Origin: DASRFA01 sp035651755
GTDB taxonomy: Bacteria; Desulfobacterota; Binatia; UBA12015
Assembly: GCA_035651755.1 (NCBI GenBank)
Contig: DASRFA010000008.1
Location: forward strand, 7,359 to 71,358
DNA: 64,000 nucleotides
Direction: 5' to 3'
A model generated the notes under the pieces. The model searched no databases and was not told where the DNA came from. It was given only the letters and a program-made list of their open reading frames with translations. A program made the position numbers and the translations under genes. How positions within the stretch are numbered: the stretch's first letter is position 1; each line of letters starts with the position of its first letter. This document shows positions 7,557-15,399 of this stretch, piece by piece.

Positions 7557-9212
7557 TCAGCTCGCGAGCAGGTCCCGGTCCCCGCCGGCGAGCTCGGCGG
7601 CCTCCCGGCGCAGGCGCGGCTTGTCGACCTTCTGCGTACCGGTGCGCGGCACGTCGGCCGCGGGCAGCACGAACAGGTGGCGCGGCACCTTGTACGACGC
7701 CAGCTCGCGCTTGCAGTGCGCGACGAGCGCGTCGCGCTCGATCGTCGCTCCCGGCTTGGGGACGACGAACGCGGCGACGTTCTCACCGCGGACCGCGTGG
7801 GCGACCGGCACGACGTACGCCGCCGCGACCCCGGCCGCGGCCTCCAGGCAAGCTTCGACCTCCGCGGCCGCGACGTTCACCCCGGCGGTCTTGATGACCT
7901 CCTTCAGGCGACCGTCGAACAGGAGCGTGCCGCTCTCGTCGACGCGGCCGTAGTCGCCGGTCCGGAAGAAGCCGTCCGGCGTGAACGTCTGGCTGGGAGG
8001 GATGCCGAGGTACCCGAGCATCAGCGACGGGCCGCGCACGAGGATCTCGCCGACCTCGCCGCGCGCGCGCTGCCCGCCGGTCTCGGGGTCGATCACACGC
8101 AGCTCGACGCCCGGGAGCGGCCGGCCGAAGCCGCGCTGGCGGAGCTCCGGCGGATCGTCCGAGCGCGCGAGGCAGACGACCGTCGCGGTCTCGCTGAGGC
8201 CGTAGGCGCCGACCGAGACGTGGTCCGGCCGGAGCAGCTTCGGCGCCGCCGGCGACGTCGTGAAGATGCCCTTCCGGAGCGCCAGCGAGCGGCCCGCGAA
8301 GCTCGGGTGGTCGACGAGCGCGGGCGCGAGCTGCCAGCCGGCGTAGAACGTCACCCGTTCGCGCTCGAAGAGGTCGAGCGCTTCCTCGGCGACGAAGTGG
8401 TCCTGCAGGACGGTCGCGCCGCCGGTCGCGAACGTGATGAGCGCGATGATGACGAAGCCGCCCGCGAAGAACATCGGGAGGCAGCCCCACGAACGGTCCT
8501 CGGGCGCGAGCCCGAAGGCGTCGCTCGCGACGAACGCCTGGTGGACGAGCGCCTGGTGCGCGTGCACGACGCCCTTCGGCTTCGCCGTCGAGCCCGACGT
8601 GAAAAAGATGACCGCGGGCTGGTCGGGGCTCGCCGCATCGAGCTCGCGCAGTCGCGCGGCGCCGTCCGCCGGCGAGGAACCGAGGCTCCGGTAGTCGCGC
8701 GCGCCGTCCGGGACCTCCCCCGCGCGAACGAGCGCGACGCGCGCGACGAGGTCGCGCGCCGCCGAGCGCTCGGCGGGAGCCCGGTCGACGCCGAAGGACG
8801 CGAGGCTCCTCTCGTAGTCGTGGCGGAGGAAGGCGGGCGTGTAGACGAGCCAGCGGACGCGCGCGTGGTCGAGCGCGAACGCGAGCTCGGGCTCGGTCGC
8901 CATCGTGTTCAGGCAGACGGCGACCGCGCCGAGCGCGGTCGCGCCGAAGACGGTCGCGAAGAACTCGGGCCAGTTCGGCAGCAGGACGCCGACCGGATCG
9001 CCCTTCCCGACGCCGAGCGCCCTGAGCCCGTCCGCGACGCGCGCCGCCTCGCGCGCGAGGTCGCGGTACGTCCAGCGGACGTCGCCCCAGACGACCGCCT
9101 CGCGGTCGCCCCAGCGCTCCGCGGCCGCTGCGAGGAACGCCGGAAGCGTGCGATCGGCGGGGGCCACGGGCGCTGCTTCGCCGCGCCCCGTGTCGTGGGG
9201 CGAGCCGCTCAT
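7557..9212 (-). CDS. AMP-forming acyl-CoA synthetase (ANL superfamily)
   Basis: 551 residues with all ANL core motifs: P-loop TSGSTAKPKG at 205-214, YGLSETAT, FRTGDYGRVDESG, the hinge region GRLKEVIKTAGVNV, and a C-terminal GTQKVDK with the catalytic lysine. It would activate a carboxylic acid to the acyl-CoA through an acyl-AMP. The acid is unknown; the neighbours point to an aromatic, cyclic or branched acid. The ATG at 9212 overlaps the stop of the upstream enoyl-CoA hydratase gene (ATGA), which fixes the start. Confidence 0.88.
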   Translation of the reverse strand: MSGSPHDTGRGEAAPVAPADRTLPAFLAAAAERWGDREAVVWGDVRWTYRDLAREAARVADGLRALGVGKGDPVGVLLPNWPEFFATVFGATALGAVAVCLNTMATEPELAFALDHARVRWLVYTPAFLRHDYERSLASFGVDRAPAERSAARDLVARVALVRAGEVPDGARDYRSLGSSPADGAARLRELDAASPDQPAVIFFTSGSTAKPKGVVHAHQALVHQAFVASDAFGLAPEDRSWGCLPMFFAGGFVIIALITFATGGATVLQDHFVAEEALDLFERERVTFYAGWQLAPALVDHPSFAGRSLALRKGIFTTSPAAPKLLRPDHVSVGAYGLSETATVVCLARSDDPPELRQRGFGRPLPGVELRVIDPETGGQRARGEVGEILVRGPSLMLGYLGIPPSQTFTPDGFFRTGDYGRVDESGTLLFDGRLKEVIKTAGVNVAAAEVEACLEAAAGVAAAYVVPVAHAVRGENVAAFVVPKPGATIERDALVAHCKRELASYKVPRHLFVLPAADVPRTGTQKVDKPRLRREAAELAGGDRDLLAS

Positions 9213-10009
9213 GAGCCGCCGAAGCGCGGCGGGCGCTTCTCGGCGAACGCGCGCACCGCCTCCTTGTGATCCTCGGTCTCGCCGAGCGCGCCCTGGATCC
9301 ACGACTCGAGGTCGGCGGCGTCGTCGAAGCTCGCGCGCGCGGCGTGCTCCAGCACGCGACGCGCCTCGCGCACCGCGAGCGGCGGCCGCTCCGCGATCCG
9401 CCGCGCCAATTCCAGGCCTCGCGCCAGGTCCGCTCCCTCGCCCACGACCTCCTCGCACAGGCCGAGGCGCGCGGCCTCGGCTGCGTCCACCGGATCGCCC
9501 GTCAAGACCATGCGCTTGGCCTGGCCGATCCCGACCCGCCGCACGAGGAGCCAGCTCGTGCCGCAGTCGGGGACGAAGCCGACGCGGACGAAGCTGAAGT
9601 GGAAGCGTGCGCTCGCGCTCGCGATCACGACGTCGCAAGCGAGCGCCCACGCGCACGCCATCCCGGCGACGGCGCCGTGCACCGCCGCGATCGTCGGCTT
9701 CGGGAAGTCGAGCACCGCCTTGGTGCGATCGATCCCGTGGCGCCCGCGCTCGTGTCCGACGATCGCGGAGCGCCCGAGCCGGTCCGATCGGCCCATGAGC
9801 TTGAGATCCGCGCCGGCGGAAAAGGAGTCGCCGTTGCCGGAGAGGACGAGGGCGCGCACCGCCGGGTCGGCGGCGGCGGCGGCGAGCGCGGCCGCCGCCT
9901 CGTCGTTCATCTCGGGCAGCATCGCGTTCTTGGCCTCGGGGCGATTCCAGAGGAGGACCGCGACGCCGCCGTCCTCCACCCGATACTCGATGTAGCGGTG
10001 CTCTCCCAC
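9209..10009 (-). CDS. Enoyl-CoA hydratase/isomerase family protein
   Basis: 266 residues of crotonase fold. The oxyanion segment SFSAGADLKLMG lies near 62-73 and KPTIAAVHGAVAGMACAWALACD near 105-127. The position that is Glu in true hydratases reads FVPDCGTSWLL, with Asp in place of the second catalytic Glu, as in PaaG/isomerase-like members. It could act as isomerase or as a ring-cleavage hydrolase. GTG start at 10009. Translationally coupled to the acyl-CoA synthetase gene. Confidence 0.83.
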   Translation of the reverse strand: MGEHRYIEYRVEDGGVAVLLWNRPEAKNAMLPEMNDEAAAALAAAAADPAVRALVLSGNGDSFSAGADLKLMGRSDRLGRSAIVGHERGRHGIDRTKAVLDFPKPTIAAVHGAVAGMACAWALACDVVIASASARFHFSFVRVGFVPDCGTSWLLVRRVGIGQAKRMVLTGDPVDAAEAARLGLCEEVVGEGADLARGLELARRIAERPPLAVREARRVLEHAARASFDDAADLESWIQGALGETEDHKEAVRAFAEKRPPRFGGS

Positions 10010-10073
10010 GGAATCCTCGCTGCGTCGTGCGCGACGACGCGCCCGCGCCGCGGGCTCGGCGGCGCGGCGTCGC

Positions 10074-11333
10074 TCAGATCACCCCGCGTTCTCGCAGGCG
10101 CGCCCGCTCGGCCGCGTCGACCCCGAAGCTCTCGAGCACCTCGTCGGTGTGCTCGCCGAGGCCGGGCGCACCGCGCGTGACGCGCGACGGGCTCCCCTTC
10201 ATCTTCACGGGCGAGTTCAGGATCGGGATCTCGCCGCGCGTCGGGTGCGGGACCCGGACGAGCGTCTCGTTCACCACGGTCTGCGGCATCGCGAAGACCT
10301 CGCGCACCGTGTTCACCTTGCAGGTCGGGATGTCGGCCGCCTCGATGCGCTCGATCCAGCGGTCGCGGTCGTCGGTCGCGAAGATGCCGTTCAGGATCTC
10401 GACGAGCGCCGGCTTGTTCTTGACGCGATCCCGCATGCCGGTGAAGCGCGCGTCGTCGAGCAGCTCGGGGTGGCCGATCGCGCCGGGAAGCCGCTTCCAG
10501 AAGGCGTTCGTCAAGCACGCGACGATGAACCAGCCGTCGCGCGCCTTGAACGCCTGGTAGGGAACGATGTCGGGGTGCCCGCTGCCGAACGGCTCGAAGT
10601 CGCGGTCCCAGACGAGGCTCTTGAGCGCGACGTCCGCCAGCAGCGACGCGACCGCGTCCAGCATCGCGATCTCGACCTTCTGGCCGCGGCCGGAGCGCTC
10701 GCGCTCGAAGAGCGCCGCGGCGACGGCGTAGGCGGCGTAGATGCCCGTCGAGATGTCCGCGACCGGCGGCGCCGCCTTGACCGGGGGACGGTCCGCGCTC
10801 TCGCCCGTCAAACCCATGACCCCGCCCGTCGCCTGCAGGATCAGGTCCATGCCCGGCTTCTGCGCCATCGGGCCGGTCGGACCGAAGGCGGTGATGCTGC
10901 AGTAGACGAGCCGCGGGTTGATCTTCGAGAGCGCGTCGTAGCCGATGCCCTGGCGGTCCATCACGCCGGGGCGGAAGTTCTCGAGCACGACGTCGGACTC
11001 GCGCACCATCCGGCGCACGAGGTCCTTCCCCTCTTCGGTCTGGATGTCGATCGTGATGCCGCGCTTGCTCCGATTGAGGCCCCAGAAGTTGAGGCTCCCG
11101 ACCTCCATCGACTCGTCGCCCTGCGCGTAGCGGATCGCGTCGCCGCGCCCGGGCTTCTCGATCTTGATGACGTCGGCGCCGAGGTCGCCGAGGAGCGTGG
11201 TCGCCCACGGGCCGGCCGCCTGGTGGCTGAAGTCGAGGACGCGGATGCCCGCGAGGGCGGCCGGCCGGACCGCAGCGCCTCCGGCCGCCGCGCCGCCGTT
11301 CGTCTGGCCGCCGGGTCGTTCGCTCGTGCTCAT
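10074..11333 (-). CDS. Family III CoA-transferase (CaiB/BaiF type)
   Basis: 419 residues with the family signature: AGPWATTLLGDLGADVIKIE at 40-59, SKRGITIDI, DVVLENFRPGVMDRQGIGY, and GMDLILQATGG, which places the catalytic Asp163. These enzymes move CoA between acids through an aspartyl-CoA thioester. Gly/Ala-rich residues 8-25 look like a disordered leader. Its start overlaps the stop of the truncated ANL gene by four bases (11330-11333). It lies 64 bases before the enoyl-CoA hydratase gene, the usual context for a degradation pathway of a hydroxylated, carnitine-like or aromatic acid. Confidence 0.92.
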   Translation of the reverse strand: MSTSERPGGQTNGGAAAGGAAVRPAALAGIRVLDFSHQAAGPWATTLLGDLGADVIKIEKPGRGDAIRYAQGDESMEVGSLNFWGLNRSKRGITIDIQTEEGKDLVRRMVRESDVVLENFRPGVMDRQGIGYDALSKINPRLVYCSITAFGPTGPMAQKPGMDLILQATGGVMGLTGESADRPPVKAAPPVADISTGIYAAYAVAAALFERERSGRGQKVEIAMLDAVASLLADVALKSLVWDRDFEPFGSGHPDIVPYQAFKARDGWFIVACLTNAFWKRLPGAIGHPELLDDARFTGMRDRVKNKPALVEILNGIFATDDRDRWIERIEAADIPTCKVNTVREVFAMPQTVVNETLVRVPHPTRGEIPILNSPVKMKGSPSRVTRGAPGLGEHTDEVLESFGVDAAERARLRERGVI

Positions 11334-12700
11334 GTCGCTCTCTCGTCCGCGCGCGGGCGCGCGCCGTTTTCACGTCCCGATTCGCCTCCCGAGCGGCGCC
11401 GCGCTCGCAGGCGCCCCACGATGGAAAGCTCGCCGTCGGGGTCGATGTAACCCAGATCGCCGGTGCGGAGCCACCCGTCCCGGAGGGCGGCGCGCGTCGC
11501 CTCGGGCGCGCGATGATAGCCGCGCATCACGACCGCGCCGCGGCACGCGATCTCGCCGGTCTCGCCCGGCCGGAGCGGCCGGCCGGCCGGGTCCGCGACC
11601 GCGACCACGAGCCCGGGGTGCGGCAGGCCCAGCGTGTCGGGCTTCCGGAAGACCGCGCCCTGGCGCGCCGTCAGGATGCCGCCCGTGGTCTCGACGGCGC
11701 CGTGCGTCTGCACGACCTCTGCGCCCCGGAAGCGATCCGCGACCTCGCGCTTCAGGGTGAGCGGCAGCGAGACGTCGTGCAGCAGGATCTTCCGTACGCT
11801 CCGGACGGCGCGCCGCGGCGGCGTCGCCCCCTCGGCGAGCGCCGCCGCGAGCTCCGCGGAGAGCGAGACGTCGGTCACGCGATGCTGCTCGATGCGCTCG
11901 ATCGCGGCCGGCGCGCCCCCCGGCCCGAGGAGCGCGACCGCTCCGCCGACGAGCAGCCGCGCCAGGATCTCGTTCACGAACGCGCCCGCGTCGCAGGCGG
12001 GATGGCTCGCGAGCGCGACGTCGTCCGGCCCGTCGCCGCGCGCGATGCTCGTCCGGAGCGCGCTCGAGACGACGTTCGCGTGCGTGAGGACCGCGGCGCG
12101 CACTTCGCCCTCGCCGCCGCGATAGGCGAGGAACGCGACGTCGTTCACCGGGCCGGTGGCCGCCTCGCGCCCCGCGGTGCGGCGCGAGCGCGCCGCGCCT
12201 CCCGCGAGCGCGACGAGCCTTCGCCGGCCGCGCCCCCGCGCGCCGGCGCGCGGCGACCTTCCGGCGGGGAGCAGCCGGAGGCCGCGCGACACGAGGAGGA
12301 GCGCGTCGCTCCCCGCGGCCGCGAGCGCGGCCTCGGTGCGCTCGACGTGCTCCTCGTGCGCGACCACCGCGCTCGGGCGCGCGTGCGCGAGCCGGCGTGC
12401 CAGCGCCTCGGGCGACATGCGGTGATCGAGGGGCGCGGCGCTGCAGCCGGCGCGCCAGATCGCGAGAGTCGTGCTCACCACGCCCGGCGTGTCGCTCATG
12501 ATCTGCGCGACGACGTCGCCCGGCGTCGCGACCGAGGCGATCCCCTGCGCCCGATCCGCGACGATGTCGGCGAAGCGCCCGAGGAGCATCATGCGATCGT
12601 GCCAGCCGAGCGCGGGCCGGAGCGGCTCGCGGCGCGCGCGGCTCGTCACGATCTCCTCCGCCGTCGCGAACGACGACGCCCGCTTCGAGAGAGGCGACAT
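11330..12700 (-). CDS. Truncated, degenerate ANL-superfamily protein
   Basis: 456 residues resembling the N-terminal domain of acyl-CoA/fatty-acyl-AMP ligases (GDVVAQIMSDTP, TLAIWRAG, THGAVETTGGI, MRGYHRAPEATRAALRDGWLRTGDLGYIDPDG). Two things are wrong for an active ligase. The P-loop region reads AYRGGEGEVRAAVLTHAN rather than SGTTGxPKG. The protein also ends 28 residues after IVGR in an Arg-rich tail, so the C-terminal domain with the catalytic Lys is absent. Residues 140-185 are an Arg/Ala/Gly-rich insertion. It may bind an acyl or adenylate ligand without catalysis, or be decaying. ATGA overlap with the CoA-transferase gene suggests it is still translated. Confidence 0.7.
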   Translation of the reverse strand: MSPLSKRASSFATAEEIVTSRARREPLRPALGWHDRMMLLGRFADIVADRAQGIASVATPGDVVAQIMSDTPGVVSTTLAIWRAGCSAAPLDHRMSPEALARRLAHARPSAVVAHEEHVERTEAALAAAGSDALLLVSRGLRLLPAGRSPRAGARGRGRRRLVALAGGAARSRRTAGREAATGPVNDVAFLAYRGGEGEVRAAVLTHANVVSSALRTSIARGDGPDDVALASHPACDAGAFVNEILARLLVGGAVALLGPGGAPAAIERIEQHRVTDVSLSAELAAALAEGATPPRRAVRSVRKILLHDVSLPLTLKREVADRFRGAEVVQTHGAVETTGGILTARQGAVFRKPDTLGLPHPGLVVAVADPAGRPLRPGETGEIACRGAVVMRGYHRAPEATRAALRDGWLRTGDLGYIDPDGELSIVGRLRARRRSGGESGRENGARPRADERAT

Positions 12701-12718
12701 CGAGGTGTGGATCCTCGG

Positions 12719-14038
12719 CTACGCGTTCACGACGCGCGCCGCCTTGTAGTCGAAGCGCGGCAGCGCGCCCCAGGCGAGCAGCTCGAGATCGACCGCGACC
12801 CCGAGGCGCTCGCGAAACCGCTCGCCGATCGCGCGCGCGAGCGCGGCGCGCTCGGCCGGGTCCTCGGCGCGCAGCTCGACCCGGACGCGCAGCTCGGGCG
12901 CGGCCTCCTTCGGGCGGACGATCTGGTACTCGACCGCCGGCGTCACGAGCTCCGGGAACTCGTACAGCACGAGCGCGACATCGATCGGCAGCACCTCGCG
13001 GGTGCGGCCGTCCCGACCCGCGACCGGCAGGGCGTCGCTCACCCGTCCGTCGTAGTACAGGCGGCGATGGGTCTCGCCGCACGGACACGGGTCCTCGTTC
13101 AGGGTGACGAGATCCTCGAGGTCGTAGCGCAGGAGGAAATTGTCCTTCTCGAGGATCGTCACGATGAGGTTCCCGCGGCCGCCGTTCGCGACCGGCTTCC
13201 CGTCGCGCCGGTCGACGACCTCGACGATGACCAGGTCCTCGCAGAGGTGAGCGCCCTTCTTCTCGGCGCACGCCGAGCCCAGCATCCCGAGCGCTTCCAG
13301 CCCGGCGCTGACGGCGTCGAACTGCGACGACGGGTGGTCGCCGGCGCGCTTGAAGTCGAGCTCCCGCTCGGGATCGACGCCGAGCGCGCACGCGGCCTCG
13401 TAATACTTGACACCGGCGTTCCCGAACAGGCGGTACATGTCCGGCCGCAGGCGGCGCCAGAGCTTGACGACGCGCTCCATGTGCGGCTGCGAGACCGGCG
13501 GGCCCGCCGGGATGTTCAGCACTCCCATCATCTCGACGCCGTGGCACATGTGCCAGCCGCCGGCGTAGAGGCCGTAGGGGTGCGCCTGCGCGAACTTCAT
13601 CCCGGGGCGAAGGCCCCAGCGCCAGCGCGCGCGCGCGGCAGCGCGGTAGTCGATCGCGAGGTCGCGCTTGGTCCACACGATGAGCGTCGGGCGGCCGCTC
13701 GAGCCGGTGGTCTGGCCGATCCGCACCCAGGTCTCGGGGGCCGAGCCGCGGTAGTCGCCGAAGGGAGGAGCGGCCGCTTCGCTCGCCCGGAGGTCGTTCT
13801 TCGTGAGCGCGGGGATGCGCGCGAGGTCGGCGACGGTCGCGACGTCGCGCGGGTCGCTCACGCCGGCCGCTTCGAGGTGGCGGCGGAAGAGCGGGATCGG
13901 CTGCGCGAAGACGCGCTCGACCTGGCGCCGGAGGCGCTCCTCCTGCAGGGCCTGCAGGCGCTCGCGCGGTAGCGTCTGCACCTCGGGGTCGTAGAGCGCC
14001 TGCTCGGGACGCGGCGCGGGGCGGTCTTCGGCGATCAT
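12719..14038 (-). CDS. Phenylacetate-CoA ligase-like (PaaK/CapK family)
   Basis: 439 residues. The adenylate-binding P-loop TTGSSGRPT is at 110-118. LKRAGDHPSS-like and RYDLEDLVTLNEDPCPCGETHRR segments match PaaK family members, the latter carrying a CxC pair. The family forms aryl- or acyl-CoA, or adenylates a phenolic/quinone substrate. It is the first of two tandem PaaK-like genes and the one with an intact P-loop. It starts at ATG 14038; the truncated ANL gene begins 18 bases after its stop. Confidence 0.85.
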   Translation of the reverse strand: MIAEDRPAPRPEQALYDPEVQTLPRERLQALQEERLRRQVERVFAQPIPLFRRHLEAAGVSDPRDVATVADLARIPALTKNDLRASEAAAPPFGDYRGSAPETWVRIGQTTGSSGRPTLIVWTKRDLAIDYRAAARARWRWGLRPGMKFAQAHPYGLYAGGWHMCHGVEMMGVLNIPAGPPVSQPHMERVVKLWRRLRPDMYRLFGNAGVKYYEAACALGVDPERELDFKRAGDHPSSQFDAVSAGLEALGMLGSACAEKKGAHLCEDLVIVEVVDRRDGKPVANGGRGNLIVTILEKDNFLLRYDLEDLVTLNEDPCPCGETHRRLYYDGRVSDALPVAGRDGRTREVLPIDVALVLYEFPELVTPAVEYQIVRPKEAAPELRVRVELRAEDPAERAALARAIGERFRERLGVAVDLELLAWGALPRFDYKAARVVNA

Positions 14039-14078
14039 CGTCGTAGCGTCGTCCGGCTCGTTGGATTTCGCGGTTGCG

Positions 14079-15335
14079 TCAGTGGCCCCGGCGGTCGTCG
14101 ATCGCAGCCGCGAAGGCGGGGCCGGCGGCCGTCTCGGGGATCTCCGACTCCGGCACGACGTCGACGTCCATCGCGATCAGGAGCGCGCCCTTGCACGCGG
14201 CCGCGATGCGACCCGCGAGCTCGCGCGCGGCGTCGCTGCCGGGGAGAGCCGGATCCGCCACGCCGACCCGGAGCGTCGCGCGATCGAAGCTCTCGCCGGC
14301 CGGACGCTCGACGCGCACCTGGAAGCGGCCCGCCTGCGCGAAGCGCGCGAGGAAGTCGGCGATCGCGATCGGGTGCACGAGGACGCCCTTGATCTTCCGG
14401 ATCGCGCCGACCTGGCCGAAGAATTCGACGCGCGGCGCCGGGTTGCGGCACGGGCAGTCGCCCTCGTGCAGCGTATACGCGTCGCCCGGCGCGTAGCGCA
14501 CGAGCGGCAGCGCGCGTGGCCCGAGGTGGGTCGCCACGAGCTCGCCGACGCCGCCCGGGCGCGCGGGCTCGCCCGTCGTCGGGTCGCGGAACTCGAAGAA
14601 GAGGTCGGTCGCCGAGAGGTGCATCCCGCGGTGCGCGCTGCACTCGCCGGCGACCGGGCCGATCTGCGCCTCGCCGATGTGGTCGAAGAGCTCGATGCCG
14701 AACATCTCGCCGAGCTCGTCGCGCAGCTCCTGCGTCAGCCGCTCGGCGGTCGAGAAGCCGAGCCGGTAGGGCATCTCGGCGCGGAGATCGATCCCCTGCG
14801 CCCGCGCCACGAGGCCGATCTGGCGGAGGAAGCTCGGCGTCCCGGCGTAAACGGTCGCGCCCCAGGCGCGCGCGACCTGGACCTGCATCTCGGTGTTGCC
14901 GACGCCGCCGTTGATCACGAGGCAGCCGAACTCCTCGAACGCCCGGTGGATCCGCAGGCCGCCCGGCATGATGTGGTAGTTGAGCGTCACGTGCGCGACG
15001 TCGCCGCGCCGGACGCCCATCGCCGCGATCTCCTCGACGAGCGCCGGCGTTCCGCCGCGCTCGGCCGCGACGCGCGGGATGAAGATCGGGCCGGGCGACG
15101 TGTGGAGGCTCGCGAACTCCTCGCGGCCGACCGCGAGCAGCTCGCCGAACGGCGGCTGCGCGCGCTGGCTTGCGACGAGGTCCGCCTTCCGGAGGACGGG
15201 GATGCGCGCGAGCGACTCGGCGTCGACCTTCTCGGGCTCGACGCCCGCCTCCGCGAAACGCCGGCGGTAGAACGGCACCCGGTCGGCGACCCACCGAAGG
15301 GTCTCGCGCAGGCGCGGCACGCTGCCCGAGGTCAT
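14079..15335 (-). CDS. PaaK-like protein with altered P-loop
   Basis: 418 residues, related in layout to the gene downstream: N-terminal FYRRRFAEAGVEPEKVD, RIPVLRKADL, GGVGNTEMQVQVA, GAPSFL-like (GTPSFLRQIG), GECSAHRGMHL, and a GDCPCRNPAPRVEFFGQVGAIRKIKG region. Where PaaK has SSGTTGxPT it reads HTSPGPIFIPR (near 73-83), so ATP binding is doubtful or achieved differently. It may be a regulatory or accessory partner of the tandem paralogue, or act on a pre-activated acyl group. ATG 15335. The gap to the SelD-fusion gene upstream is 64 bases. Confidence 0.78.
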   Translation of the reverse strand: MTSGSVPRLRETLRWVADRVPFYRRRFAEAGVEPEKVDAESLARIPVLRKADLVASQRAQPPFGELLAVGREEFASLHTSPGPIFIPRVAAERGGTPALVEEIAAMGVRRGDVAHVTLNYHIMPGGLRIHRAFEEFGCLVINGGVGNTEMQVQVARAWGATVYAGTPSFLRQIGLVARAQGIDLRAEMPYRLGFSTAERLTQELRDELGEMFGIELFDHIGEAQIGPVAGECSAHRGMHLSATDLFFEFRDPTTGEPARPGGVGELVATHLGPRALPLVRYAPGDAYTLHEGDCPCRNPAPRVEFFGQVGAIRKIKGVLVHPIAIADFLARFAQAGRFQVRVERPAGESFDRATLRVGVADPALPGSDAARELAGRIAAACKGALLIAMDVDVVPESEIPETAAGPAFAAAIDDRRGH

Positions 15336-15399
15336 TTCGGACGGCTACAATCGGCAGACCCCGAACTCAAACGTGGCGCACGGAAGCCGTCGTGCGCGA

